DNA from: an uncultured Oleiphilaceae bacterium
Lineage (GTDB): Bacteria > Pseudomonadota > Gammaproteobacteria > Pseudomonadales > Oleiphilaceae
Assembly: GCA_913060665.1 (NCBI GenBank)
Contig: CAJXUY010000015.1
Location: 1-64,000 of the forward strand
Direction: 5' to 3'
Length of the DNA: 64,000 nt
Under the pieces are notes generated by a model that was not told the origin of the DNA, searched no databases, and saw nothing but the letters and a program-made list of their open reading frames with translations. Of the stretch, positions 9,549 through 19,420 are shown piece by piece. A program made the translations under genes and the position numbers. Within the stretch, counting starts at the first letter, position 1. Every line of letters starts with the position of its first letter.

Positions 9549-10358
9549 CTACGCTCGATTAGTGATTGAGTCACTTATTCTGACATAGTCTGCAAGAGAC
9601 AGGTTTTCAGGACGCAGTCCGCTATTAATGCCAAGCCCTTCCAACTCATCTGAGCTAATCATTGCCGAGACGGCATTTCTAAGCGTTTTACGTCGCATAG
9701 TAAAGGCGGTTCTAACGACGCTTTCCAGAGTTTTAATATCTTTAACAGGGTGCGGTAGCTCCTTGTAGGGCGTTAGCCTTACAATGGCCGAATCCACTTT
9801 GGGGCGCGGATCAAAGGACTCAGGAGGTACTATAAATAATGGCTGTATCTGGCAGTAGTATTGAGCCATGATACCTAGTCTGCCGTAGTTATTTTCGCCT
9901 GGGCCTGCAGCCAGACGATCAACCACTTCTTTTTGCAACATAAAGTGCATATCACGCATATTATCAACATGCTTAAGCAAGTGAAAAATAAGTGGGGTTG
10001 ATATATTGTACGGTAAGTTGCCCACTAGCCGCAGAGGCTGTCCAGGTGACGCTAGCTGATTGAAATCAAACTTCAGTGCATCAGCTTCATGAATTACAAA
10101 ATCAGGGTAATTGAAAAACTTAGTCCTAAGAATGGGGATTAGGTCTCGATCTAACTCAACCACATTCAGTTTGCCATCGGTAGATGCCAGCAGCTCTTCT
10201 GTAATAGCGCCCAAACCGGGGCCAATTTCTACCATGCATTCTTCAGGCTTGGGGTGAATACTGCGAATGATTCGATCGATCACCCCATGGTCTTGCAAAA
10301 AATTCTGACCAAATCGCTTTCTAGCCTGATGCCCTAAGTTGGACGATTGCTTTGCCAT
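9549..10358 (-). CDS. rsmA: 16S rRNA dimethyladenosine transferase RsmA (KsgA)
   Basis: A 269-residue SAM-dependent methyltransferase that dimethylates A1518 and A1519 of 16S rRNA late in 30S assembly. The signature KRFGQNFLQD opens the protein; motif I is VEIGPGLGAITE, and the catalytic motif is LVGNLPYNIST. The C-terminal helical domain contains FTMRRKTLRNAVS, also diagnostic. It lies 70 bases after pdxA in the conserved order lptD-surA-pdxA-rsmA. Confidence 0.97.
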   Translation of the reverse strand: MAKQSSNLGHQARKRFGQNFLQDHGVIDRIIRSIHPKPEECMVEIGPGLGAITEELLASTDGKLNVVELDRDLIPILRTKFFNYPDFVIHEADALKFDFNQLASPGQPLRLVGNLPYNISTPLIFHLLKHVDNMRDMHFMLQKEVVDRLAAGPGENNYGRLGIMAQYYCQIQPLFIVPPESFDPRPKVDSAIVRLTPYKELPHPVKDIKTLESVVRTAFTMRRKTLRNAVSAMISSDELEGLGINSGLRPENLSLADYVRISDSITNRA

Positions 10359-10428
10359 CTACTTATTCTCTACTTTGATGGGAGTTCTTAAGTTTAGTGA
10401 GTCACATTATAATTCATTAACAATTAGC

Positions 10429-11424
10429 TCAGATAGCAGGTGACGTGGATGTCGGAAGCTTTGCCATTAATGCAGCTGATTTAATCGCTTGCTGAAGACT
10501 TCCCATATCGGCCTTTCCAGTTCCTGCTAAGTCTAATGCTGTACCATGATCGACTGAAGTACGAATAATAGGCAACCCCAATGTAATGTTCACAGCTGAA
10601 CCGAAGCTCTGATATTTTAACACCGGAAGCCCTTGATCATGATACATCGCCAATACAGCATCTGCATCAGCCAGCCACTTAGGGGTAAAAAGCGTATCCG
10701 CCGGCAGAGGCCCTATGAGTTCAACCCCTTTCTCACGGAACTCATCCAACACCGGTGAAATAACCTCTATCTCTTCCATCCCCATATGCCCACCTTCTCC
10801 GGCATGAGGGTTTAAACCCGCAACTAATATTTTTGGCTGCGCAACCCCAAACTTACACCGTAAATCTTGATGTAGGATAGTAATAATCTGGCGCAACAAT
10901 GACGTGGTAATGGCGTCGGGAACATCGGCTAACGGCAAATGGGTGGTCACTAATGCGACTCGCAGCTGCTCAGACGCCAACATCATCACTACCCGCTCAA
11001 CCCCACACAACTCCTGAAGATACTCTGTATGTCCGGTAAATTCGATTCCAGCATCATTAATAACACCTTTATGTACAGGTGCAGTAACCAAACCCGAAAA
11101 AACACCGTTCATACAGCCTTCAGCCGCTACTGTAAGCGTCTTCAATACATAATTCGCGTTTTTGGCAGACAATACCCCCGCAGAGGCTGAAACATCAAGC
11201 GGAATAGAATAAACAGATAGGTGCCCCGGTTTGCAAGCAGCAGCAGAGCCCGGTTCCCATAGGTCTATAACCAGAGAAAGCCCAAGTGTTTCGGCCCGGG
11301 CTTGCAACAAGTTAGGTGAACAGACTACAACCACTGGGTCAACAAACCCATGCTGAGCAAGCTGAATACATAAATCTGGGCCGATACCTGCAGGCTCTCC
11401 AGCAGTAATAGCAAGTGGTAACAT
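10429..11424 (-). CDS. pdxA: 4-hydroxythreonine-4-phosphate dehydrogenase PdxA
   Basis: A 331-residue NAD-dependent, metal-requiring enzyme of the deoxyxylulose-5-phosphate-dependent pyridoxal phosphate pathway. It opens [17 protein letters not shown]. The metal-binding His residues are in [21 protein letters not shown] and [12 protein letters not shown], and substrate residues in [15 protein letters not shown]. Position between surA and rsmA matches the conserved cluster. Confidence 0.97.
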   Translation of the reverse strand: MLPLAITAGEPAGIGPDLCIQLAQHGFVDPVVVVCSPNLLQARAETLGLSLVIDLWEPGSAAACKPGHLSVYSIPLDVSASAGVLSAKNANYVLKTLTVAAEGCMNGVFSGLVTAPVHKGVINDAGIEFTGHTEYLQELCGVERVVMMLASEQLRVALVTTHLPLADVPDAITTSLLRQIITILHQDLRCKFGVAQPKILVAGLNPHAGEGGHMGMEEIEVISPVLDEFREKGVELIGPLPADTLFTPKWLADADAVLAMYHDQGLPVLKYQSFGSAVNITLGLPIIRTSVDHGTALDLAGTGKADMGSLQQAIKSAALMAKLPTSTSPAI

Positions 11425-11526
11425 TTGGCTAGCCCTTTATACAGCAGGTTAATAGTATAGGAAGTTAACAGTAATCGCGTCGTTAAAAAATTCTTTGCGA
11501 TATTTTATCTTGATGTTACGTCTACG

Positions 11527-12867
11527 TTAATGCTTAAGACCTTCTGACTCTTCAGCTTCTTCCGGATCAGTGCGATATTTATATTCGATATAGGCCTCTT
11601 CACGTATTTCACGCAACCACAAACTCAGTTCTTCATCATATTTTCGTCGATGAATAACCTGCCTAGCCTGGTTTGCTTGAATCCTGTTACCCAAGTCCTC
11701 CATTCTGGTGTCTTGTACCTGAAGGATATGCCATCCAAAATCTGACAAAAATGGTTCGCTAATTTCACCTACTGTACTATTTTGCATAATATCGTCAAAA
11801 GCCGGGACCATCTCCCCAGGGCTTACCCAATCTAGGCCTCCACCACTAATCGCCGACACAGGGTCTTCTGAATGCGCCTTGGCAATAGTCGCAAAATCGT
11901 CACCGCTAATAATCCGCTCACGCAACTGCTCAATAACCTCTTTCGACTCTCGCTCGGTTCTTACTTCACTAGGCTTAATGAGAATATGTCGAACATTGAA
12001 CTGTTTAACCAACTGCTCTTTCCCTCCGCGTTTATCAAGTACAGACATAATATGAAAGCTGCTGGGTGTTCTTAATAGTTCGGAAGGTTCGCCTACTTTA
12101 AGAACCTGAACTATATCAGCCGCAATAGATGGCACCTCGCTCTCTTTGCGCCACCCAATAACCCCGCCTTGTAATGCGTTTCTTCCGTCTGATTTTGCGA
12201 CTGCAGTCTGCTTAAAATCTGCGCCTTCGTTAAGCTCTGCAATAATACGCTCTGCACGCTCCCGAGCTTCCTGGACAATTACAGGGTTTGCAGGGTCAGT
12301 AATAGACACGAGAATATGACCTAAGTAGTACTCTGTAGCCGTTCTATTTTTACCTTCAGAAGAGGCTAAAAAGGTTTCAATTTCGTTTTCGGTTACCCGG
12401 ACTTTTCGATCGACCTGCCTTTGCTGAACGCGGCTTAGTAATAATTCACGACGAATCTGCTCACGCGCTTCACGATAGGTAACGCCTTCTGACTTAATCG
12501 CTTCTTGAAAGTCATCCAGTGTCATGCCATTCCGTTTAGCAATATTCTGCATAGTTTCATTCAGTTGATTATCATCGACTCGTAAGCCATTTCGTTCTGC
12601 CATTTGTAATTGGATACTTTCAAGAATCAGCTGATCCAGCACTCTCTCAGCCATAATATCGGAAGGCGGTAAAGCGGTGCCCTGAGCGGTAAGTCGAGCG
12701 GTAATCGTTCGAATACGCCCTTCAAGCTCAGATGCCATTACAATATCATCATCGACAATGACCAAAACATGGTCCAACGGCTCTACCTTCCCATAAGCCA
12801 TCGAAATAGATAATGAAAACAATACAACCGGCGCTAACCAACTAAACAGGGTGTTCTTCAATAACAT
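11527..12867 (-). CDS. surA: Periplasmic chaperone and peptidyl-prolyl isomerase SurA
   Basis: A 446-residue periplasmic chaperone for outer-membrane proteins. It has a signal peptide (LFSWLAPVVLFSLSISMAYG), a SurA_N chaperone domain (about 35-155) and two parvulin rotamase domains, starting near LGHILVSI (about 182) and VRHILIKP (about 292). A charged C-terminal tail with helices (LREIREEAYIEYKY) completes the chaperone core. The partner substrate LptD is encoded just upstream (69-base gap), consistent with co-expression. Confidence 0.96.
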   Translation of the reverse strand: MLLKNTLFSWLAPVVLFSLSISMAYGKVEPLDHVLVIVDDDIVMASELEGRIRTITARLTAQGTALPPSDIMAERVLDQLILESIQLQMAERNGLRVDDNQLNETMQNIAKRNGMTLDDFQEAIKSEGVTYREAREQIRRELLLSRVQQRQVDRKVRVTENEIETFLASSEGKNRTATEYYLGHILVSITDPANPVIVQEARERAERIIAELNEGADFKQTAVAKSDGRNALQGGVIGWRKESEVPSIAADIVQVLKVGEPSELLRTPSSFHIMSVLDKRGGKEQLVKQFNVRHILIKPSEVRTERESKEVIEQLRERIISGDDFATIAKAHSEDPVSAISGGGLDWVSPGEMVPAFDDIMQNSTVGEISEPFLSDFGWHILQVQDTRMEDLGNRIQANQARQVIHRRKYDEELSLWLREIREEAYIEYKYRTDPEEAEESEGLKH

Positions 12868-12936
12868 AAATCTACACTACCTAATAATATTAAATTCAAG
12901 GCCACGTTGACTATCAGCCTCTATACAAATTGCGTG

Positions 12937-15297
12937 TTAATTATATAAACTTTCTCGACCTAAATACCCGGGCACCTGCTCATCAAGCTCTTCCCCACTT
13001 TCGCCAAACCCAGCTAAGCCCTTTAACTCAATACGAAACAAAATAGTGTGAGATAGTTCAGAGTCATCCGTTAAATAACTACTTGATAGAACCTGTGCTC
13101 GCCAACAACAACTACGGTACTCTAATCCGGCCAAGGTACCTGCCGTACGTTCATCATTAAGGTCATATAACCAACGACCAAAAACACTTATTTTCTTACT
13201 AACTGGAAATATCGTGGATATATTGGCTTGCTCCAAAGGGTCATCATCATCTTTATACGTGTGTCCTAGGTTCAACACATAACCATAATCTTTGGTATGA
13301 AAACTAAGGTTGCTACTGCCTTCTACAGTCTGACTCTCGTTGTCATCCCACAAACCGGTTACTTTCAAATCCAAGCCCTGTATAGGTGTCAGTATAAATT
13401 CGCCAGCATAAGGTGATTCACTTTCGGTAGAGTCACCTACCCCATCCAAATTAATACTCCGGTCTTCAAAGTAATAAATTTTCCCAATACTGAAAACAGC
13501 ACTATCAATACCGCTAGATAACTGGGTAAAGCGTGATGTTAGCCCCAGCGTCACACGATTGTTGTCACCGACTCTATCACCTCCCACAAACCGGTCATCG
13601 GAGAATAACTGGGAATAGCTAAATGACTTTACCGAGGTGTCAAAGTCTGGAATGTCGTCCTGCGTCACTTCTGGTGAGTAGACGTAAAATGCTCTTGGCT
13701 CTAATGTTTGATTGTAATCTTGCGCACCAAATTGAAAGGGGCGGTCAAAATAAAGCCCTGAGTCCAGTGTTGCAAACGGGACCGTACGATTAATATTGTC
13801 ACTCCCTAGCCCGTTATCTTCCAGCGCATAGTTAGTCTGATCAGCCTTGAGTGATGGAGTCAGATAGCCCCACAACTGCTCCATCGGCATGGAAACTTCT
13901 GGTTTTATTCTTAGACGGTTGCCCTGCACCTTGTCATCTCCGGTGAGAAGTTCATCATCCCTGAAAAAATAGGTATATTGAGAACCTACCGTCCAGTCGA
14001 ATACCTCATTGTCCCAACTACCAATCAGATTAAGTTCAGGAAGCCGTGAATACGGTTTGTTCGCTTCGGTAACGGACGAGTCAACCGTTTGGTATCCGTG
14101 GAGAGACCCATCAAACTGCCATACGTCTCCGATATAGCCCACTTTCCAGACTCTATCTAGGTGAGTCTCATTTTCTATACTCAAACTACGGGCTAAATCT
14201 TCAAGATAGTCGTTATCACTAACCACATTGTAATCAATAGTTGATGTCCAGCCGTCTGCGAGAGTCGATTCATTCTCAAAACTTAACCCCCATCGTTGGC
14301 CATCTCTCCATGGGTAGTCCTTAACGTGCTCCTCATCCTCATGAATATAACCAAGGTTTACCTTTGACTCTCCAAATGTATTTAAGTGACGCCCTTCAAG
14401 CTCGGTATAAAGCCCTCGACCATGTATATAGGAAGGCGTTAATGTAGCGTCATAATTAGGGGCCAAATTAAAATAATACGGAGTTGATATAGCCGCGCCG
14501 CGGCCTACATTAGAGCTTCCCAAAGAGGGGTATAAAAATCCGCTCTTACGATCATCATTAATAGGAAACGTCACCCAAGGAAAGTAAAAAATGGGGACAT
14601 CCTGAACTCTAAAACGAAAATGTTCCGCATAACCAACGCCAGACTCCTGGTCGAGGGTAATCTCACTGGCGGCTATCGACCAGGACTTGTCGTCGGGGTC
14701 ACAACGCGTGATCGTTCCGTTTTCAATCACGACCAAACTCTCGGACGGACGTGTAACAGAAGCAGACTGACCACGAAATCCTTCTTTGTGGGCCAAATAT
14801 GATGCCGCTTCAATATTAAATGAGCCCGTCGATATGTCGTAATTGACCTTATCACCCGTTAAAAGCATTTCTGGACTTCGTAGCAGAATATCGCCATTGA
14901 CCGTAACGTTATTAGCCTTTTGATCTAAGTTGGCCGTTGCCCCTGTCAACAAGTAGGGAGGTTGATAGATTTCAACATCACCTTCTATGTACGCATTTTG
15001 CTCCGCATCAAATGACGCCTTTTCTGCGCGCACCCGCAATGGTGTTTCAGACGGGACCGATGAAGAAGAAAGACTATCTTCAGGTAGATAGGACGGGGCA
15101 ACGTAGCCACCTTTACAAATCCCAGACACATTACTGCGTTCAGCATCTGTCATTAACTCAATAGGACGCCAATCTATTTCTGCGGCCGTTTTTGCACGCT
15201 TGCCACCAGAACTCAGCTCGTCAGTCCAAGCTTGAGCGGAGGCGATAGTCAGCGGCAGCACTAACCAATGTGCAAATCGAGAAACCGTTTTAGTCAT
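12937..15297 (-). CDS. lptD: LPS-assembly protein LptD
   Basis: A 786-residue outer-membrane translocon barrel that inserts lipopolysaccharide into the outer leaflet with LptE. Signal peptide at MTKTVSRFAHWLVLPLTIASAQAW. The N-terminal OstA/LptA-like jellyroll (about 110-230: VRAEKASFDAEQNAYIEGDV) precedes a long beta barrel with alternating aromatic strands. Cys residues in the N-terminal part (CKGGY, RCDP) and the vicinal CCW motif near residue 725 fit the disulfide arrangement of the family. I chose ATG 15297; the frame is open to a TTG at 15354 but that part lacks signal-peptide character. First gene of the minus-strand run, divergent from amgK. Confidence 0.95.
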   Translation of the reverse strand: MTKTVSRFAHWLVLPLTIASAQAWTDELSSGGKRAKTAAEIDWRPIELMTDAERSNVSGICKGGYVAPSYLPEDSLSSSSVPSETPLRVRAEKASFDAEQNAYIEGDVEIYQPPYLLTGATANLDQKANNVTVNGDILLRSPEMLLTGDKVNYDISTGSFNIEAASYLAHKEGFRGQSASVTRPSESLVVIENGTITRCDPDDKSWSIAASEITLDQESGVGYAEHFRFRVQDVPIFYFPWVTFPINDDRKSGFLYPSLGSSNVGRGAAISTPYYFNLAPNYDATLTPSYIHGRGLYTELEGRHLNTFGESKVNLGYIHEDEEHVKDYPWRDGQRWGLSFENESTLADGWTSTIDYNVVSDNDYLEDLARSLSIENETHLDRVWKVGYIGDVWQFDGSLHGYQTVDSSVTEANKPYSRLPELNLIGSWDNEVFDWTVGSQYTYFFRDDELLTGDDKVQGNRLRIKPEVSMPMEQLWGYLTPSLKADQTNYALEDNGLGSDNINRTVPFATLDSGLYFDRPFQFGAQDYNQTLEPRAFYVYSPEVTQDDIPDFDTSVKSFSYSQLFSDDRFVGGDRVGDNNRVTLGLTSRFTQLSSGIDSAVFSIGKIYYFEDRSINLDGVGDSTESESPYAGEFILTPIQGLDLKVTGLWDDNESQTVEGSSNLSFHTKDYGYVLNLGHTYKDDDDPLEQANISTIFPVSKKISVFGRWLYDLNDERTAGTLAGLEYRSCCWRAQVLSSSYLTDDSELSHTILFRIELKGLAGFGESGEELDEQVPGYLGRESLYN

Positions 15298-15491
15298 TTT
15301 GTGCTGACTACTCCGCAAATGGGTACATGTAAATAGAGATAAATAAACCCGCAATGATAAACGGTTATGACGATAGTCTCCATAGCTTTAACCTAATCAC
15401 TTCGCTGAACTAAACCAGTCTATGACTTAAGGTTCCATCAGAGCCCATTGCGGGGCATAATATCGCGCAACCCACATGAGTAAATGGTGCT

Positions 15492-16568
15492 ATGGATCCA
15501 AGATTAGAACAGCTAAGCGAGTGGCTGGAACAACAGTTTAAGAGTGAGACGTTCAACATCACCCCAGTTTCTGGGGATGCGAGCTTCCGCCGATACTTCA
15601 GAGTAGAGCAACTAAAAGGCAAAGACACCTCTCCCCAACGGTGGATCGCTATGGATGCACCACCGGAGAAAGAGAATAGTCAGCCTTTCGTTTCCATTGC
15701 TCGCCACTGGGCGACAAAGGGCATTCAAGTACCTCATATTGAAGCATTCGACCTCACCTTAGGTTTTATGTTGCTTCGGGATTTTGGCGACACACTTATT
15801 CTAAATGCCACCTCATTAGACCCCGGTACTACTAAACCACTTTATCAGTCTGCGCTAAGCGCCTTGACACATATTCAGTCTTGCAGCGACCCTGATGACT
15901 ATAACCTGCCAGCTTACGATCACCAATTGCTCGCTCGCGAAATGGAGTTATTTCGTGAATGGCTCGTATCAAAAAAACTGGGAATCACATTAAGCTCAGA
16001 AGACCATGCGCTACTTGATCGCACGTTTCAGTTTTTAATCGGTGAAGCCCTAGCCCAACCTTCCGTCTGCGTTCACCGAGACTATCACTCTCGTAACCTT
16101 ATGGAGCTGAGTGATCAATCCATCGGCATATTAGACTTCCAAGATGCAGTAAAGGGACCGATCACCTACGATGCAGTATCACTGCTAAGAGACTGCTATG
16201 TCGTTTTACCCTCGAGATTTATTGAGCAACGCTTGCTAGAGTTTCATCAAGCGACACTTGAGGCGGGTTTACACCGTGCAGATTTTACGCAGTTCCAACG
16301 CTGGTTTGACCTGATGGGCATCCAAAGACACTTAAAGGCTGCGGGTATTTTTGCACGGCTGTCATTAAGGGACGGCAAACATGATTACCTGAACGATATA
16401 CCCAGAACCGTTAATTATATCAAAACCGTCTCGGAAAATTACGTGCCTCTAACCGAATTTCACCACTGGCTTAAAGCAATAGTAATACCCGCGATAGACG
16501 ACAAGTTGCTTGCAACAACCGCAAATACTAAGCCTCAAGTTAAACCCACCGTCAGTCAGGATTGCTAG
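15492..16568 (+). CDS. amgK: Anomeric MurNAc/GlcNAc kinase AmgK
   Basis: A 358-residue aminoglycoside-phosphotransferase-fold kinase. Recognisable blocks are GDASFRRYFRV at the N-terminus, VCVHRDYHSRNLM with the catalytic Asp and Asn, and ILDFQDAVKGPITYD with the metal-binding Asp. In Pseudomonas this gene pairs with murU, and the two enzymes recycle N-acetylmuramic acid to UDP-MurNAc without going through GlcNAc-6-P. That bypass gives intrinsic fosfomycin tolerance. The same pairing divergent from lptD is present here, which makes the assignment firm. Confidence 0.92.
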   Translation: MDPRLEQLSEWLEQQFKSETFNITPVSGDASFRRYFRVEQLKGKDTSPQRWIAMDAPPEKENSQPFVSIARHWATKGIQVPHIEAFDLTLGFMLLRDFGDTLILNATSLDPGTTKPLYQSALSALTHIQSCSDPDDYNLPAYDHQLLAREMELFREWLVSKKLGITLSSEDHALLDRTFQFLIGEALAQPSVCVHRDYHSRNLMELSDQSIGILDFQDAVKGPITYDAVSLLRDCYVVLPSRFIEQRLLEFHQATLEAGLHRADFTQFQRWFDLMGIQRHLKAAGIFARLSLRDGKHDYLNDIPRTVNYIKTVSENYVPLTEFHHWLKAIVIPAIDDKLLATTANTKPQVKPTVSQDC

Positions 16569-16572
16569 CCCA

Positions 16573-17295
16573 TTGAAAGCCATGATATTAGCCGCAGGTC
16601 TCGGAACTAGAATGCGACCACTCACCGATCACACGCCAAAACCTCTACTCAAAGCGGCAGGAAAGCCGTTAATCCAATACCATATTGAGAGCTTGGCGGC
16701 ATCAGGGGTTAATGATCTGGTGATCAACACTTCATGGCTGGGTCAGCAAATTGCTTGCTATATAGAGAACAATTCACTGGTCGACGGCGCTATTCAGGTG
16801 ATTCACGAAGAGTCGCCTCTTGAAACAGCCGGAGGGATCATAAACGCACTCCCTCAATTAATTTCAAATGGAGAAGCTGCATTCTTTATTGTTGTAAACG
16901 GCGATGTCTGGACTGACTTCAATTACACAGAACTGCTAGATATTGCTGCCAACATACCGCCATCAACACTCGCTCATTTAGTGATGGTCAGCAATCCTCC
17001 TCAACACCCGGAGGGTGACTTCTACCTATCCTCTAACGGAGAGGTGTGCGACGTACGACCCGAACAGGACAAGCATGCAGAAAGGCTGACATTTAGCGGT
17101 ATCAGCCTTCTCAACGCCAAACTTTTTGACGGCTACACAGCAGGGAAACGACCGCTTGCACCACTACTAAGAGATGCTATGAACAAGCATCATGTTAGTG
17201 GTCACAAGACGAATTGTATCTGGATGGACATCGGCACCCCCGAACGCTTAGAGCAGCTCAACCATCATATCTTATCAAAACCCACTTTTAGTTAA
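16573..17295 (+). CDS. murU: N-acetylmuramate-1-phosphate uridylyltransferase MurU
   Basis: A 240-residue nucleotidyltransferase with the signature MILAAGLGTRMRPLT, HTPKPLLKAAGKPLI and VNGDVWTD (metal Asp). It converts MurNAc-1-P and UTP to UDP-MurNAc, the second step after AmgK. The family normally starts MKAMILAAG, which points to TTG 16573, five bases after the amgK stop; ATG 16582 is the alternative. Its last eight bases overlap the end of the convergent DUF3530 gene. Confidence 0.92.
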   Translation: MKAMILAAGLGTRMRPLTDHTPKPLLKAAGKPLIQYHIESLAASGVNDLVINTSWLGQQIACYIENNSLVDGAIQVIHEESPLETAGGIINALPQLISNGEAAFFIVVNGDVWTDFNYTELLDIAANIPPSTLAHLVMVSNPPQHPEGDFYLSSNGEVCDVRPEQDKHAERLTFSGISLLNAKLFDGYTAGKRPLAPLLRDAMNKHHVSGHKTNCIWMDIGTPERLEQLNHHILSKPTFS

Positions 17296-18508
17296 CCTTC
17301 CTCGCCTGCATACCTGGAGCATTCTTTTTAAGCCAACCACGAATCCTCTGGGTTAACGTACTTACCTCCACTTGCCTCATATCCGCAATGGGCAATTTAA
17401 CGAACGAATACCCACTATAACTATTGCGTCGCGCCTGCCCTACTCTTTTTTTACCCTCTAAAACCCCTTTACGAGATGATGCATCAACCACGTCAAGCAT
17501 GTTAAGTGAAAACTCTTTACCTATACTATCGCCAAAACGAGACAGCTGATCCTCTGTGAGGACCGCGTCAACCCAAATTATCGTCAACCCTTGTTCCGGC
17601 AAAAAGCCTTTATTGCTGGATAGATAGTCCAAAACCCCCTGTGCACCCTGCTGATAACCGACTAAAACAATATTCTGATAGCCTTTCTCTGCGATATGAT
17701 CAAGCCCCGCTTTCAGTCTTATTTGCACCTTTTCTTCGAAGGTAGCGGTAGACGGTGTTGACGCTTTCGCATCGGCTGAAATATCAATGACCTCTTCTAC
17801 CGACTCCTTTAATACTAAGTCTTCAGCCGTCTCAGTAGACTCTTCTTCAGCTACCTTATCCTCTGTTTCGCCTAGCTTAGGTGTACTTTCGCCGCGACCA
17901 CCTCCTCCGCTTTTGTCTTCATCACCATCAGGGCTACTCAATTTAGAGTACCGTCCTGAAAAACGCGGAGCCGTATCTGAAGATTGAACAGATTCACTCA
18001 GTTTTGCCTGTAAGTCCCTGCTGGGCACAGACTGGTAATGCTCATAAGGGAGCATGATCGATAACGTATACCAACCATCATCCGTCAATATTGTTCTCAT
18101 CGGCTTAATAACTTGAGGCCAATTCGGGTGCTGCTCTACTCCATGTAAAAACAACACCGCCCCCTGCGATTCCGCTGAGTTTTCGTAAAGTTCCAAAGCC
18201 AGAAAAGACGTTTCACCACCCTCAGAAGTATCAAGCCACACGATTTGTTTTTTGACCGATTCATCTGCAAGCGCAGCCTGCTCAATAAATTCTGGGGTCA
18301 AATGAACCCTTTTTTCAGCATCCGACACTTCAGCATCGCCGCCCTCTTCTAACACCTCAGTATTACTAACCCCCTCAACAGGCATCTCTTCGCCATAAAG
18401 CGGAAGTGCTAGAAAAACCATAATCAGACACAACAGAAACGAAAAGCGTGAAAAATGAGCAAGCATCAACCATTGTCCCCTTAAAAAAAATACCTTTTTT
18501 ACTGCCAT
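17288..18508 (-). CDS. DUF3530 family alpha/beta-hydrolase-like exported protein
   Basis: A 406-residue exported protein with a hydrophobic signal segment (FSRFSFLLCLIMVFLALPLYG). The first part (LELYENSAESQGAVLFLHGVEQHPNWPQVI) and GWYTLSIMLPY look like the strand and oxyanion region of an alpha/beta hydrolase; NIVLVGYQQGAQGVLDYL resembles the nucleophile elbow but with Gln (GYQQG) in place of Ser. A low-complexity acidic and Ser/Gly-rich linker (about 170-250) splits the fold. This architecture is that of DUF3530 proteins of Pseudomonas relatives. The missing nucleophile suggests a non-hydrolytic or altered activity. The 3' end overlaps murU by eight bases. Confidence 0.78.
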   Translation of the reverse strand: MAVKKVFFLRGQWLMLAHFSRFSFLLCLIMVFLALPLYGEEMPVEGVSNTEVLEEGGDAEVSDAEKRVHLTPEFIEQAALADESVKKQIVWLDTSEGGETSFLALELYENSAESQGAVLFLHGVEQHPNWPQVIKPMRTILTDDGWYTLSIMLPYEHYQSVPSRDLQAKLSESVQSSDTAPRFSGRYSKLSSPDGDEDKSGGGGRGESTPKLGETEDKVAEEESTETAEDLVLKESVEEVIDISADAKASTPSTATFEEKVQIRLKAGLDHIAEKGYQNIVLVGYQQGAQGVLDYLSSNKGFLPEQGLTIIWVDAVLTEDQLSRFGDSIGKEFSLNMLDVVDASSRKGVLEGKKRVGQARRNSYSGYSFVKLPIADMRQVEVSTLTQRIRGWLKKNAPGMQARKVN

Positions 18509-18686
18509 AAAAGTCCCATTTGACCACTGTATTTGGCGCTTAGAGGATTACTATTCTGACTCTTTCGGTTAGAATATGGCAAATTTATCCGGTAATGGGA
18601 AGTCGCTCAACACAACCTGGGCTATTCCTTATTATGGGTACGATCAAGACTCATGCTTTCAACATCACTCAACAAAAGAGACGCTC

Positions 18687-19370
18687 ATGCCTGACTTTAA
18701 AATTGCACCCTCTATTTTATCGGCTGATTTTGCAAAACTTGGAGAAGAAGTTGACACCGTGCTGAGCTCCGGTGCTGATATTGTTCATTTTGATGTAATG
18801 GATAACCATTATGTACCAAATCTGACCATCGGCCCAATGGTCTGCGAAGCACTCCGAAAGCATGGCATAACAGCCCCTATTGACGCTCACCTAATGGTCA
18901 AACCTGTCGATGACATGATCCGTTCATTTATTGATGCAGGCGCAACGTATATTACCTTTCACCCTGAAGCCTCAGATCATATCGACCGATCACTGCAATT
19001 AATTCGTGACGGTGGCTGCAAAGCAGGTTTAGTATTCAACCCTGCCACACCGCTTCACTATATGGATTATGTAATGGACAAACTCGACATGGTACTGCTA
19101 ATGTCGGTCAATCCAGGCTTTGGAGGCCAAAAATTCATCCCTGGTACACTCGACAAGCTTCGTTTGGCTCGAGAAAAAATCGACCAAAGCGGGCGCTCCA
19201 TTCGACTTGAGATTGACGGCGGAGTCACCGTAGATAATATTCGTGAAATCGCAGAAGCAGGTGCCGACACATTTGTAGCCGGTTCTGCCATATTCAAGAC
19301 AGACAACTATAAAACCACCATTGACGCGATGAGAGAGCAGTTGGCACTGACCAATAGTGATCAGACCTAA
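18687..19370 (+). CDS. rpe: Ribulose-phosphate 3-epimerase
   Basis: A 227-residue TIM-barrel metalloenzyme interconverting ribulose-5-P and xylulose-5-P. Blocks: [61 protein letters not shown] and [11 protein letters not shown]. The start is ATG 18687 (MPDFKIAPS); the frame runs on to 18576 but that part is not family-like. First gene of the rpe-gph-trp series, as in Pseudomonas relatives. Confidence 0.96.
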   Translation: MPDFKIAPSILSADFAKLGEEVDTVLSSGADIVHFDVMDNHYVPNLTIGPMVCEALRKHGITAPIDAHLMVKPVDDMIRSFIDAGATYITFHPEASDHIDRSLQLIRDGGCKAGLVFNPATPLHYMDYVMDKLDMVLLMSVNPGFGGQKFIPGTLDKLRLAREKIDQSGRSIRLEIDGGVTVDNIREIAEAGADTFVAGSAIFKTDNYKTTIDAMREQLALTNSDQT

Positions 19371-19420
19371 AGCCCTAGCATTAACAAGCTCCTTCAATTG
19401 CGCCAAATAAAGGTATAACC

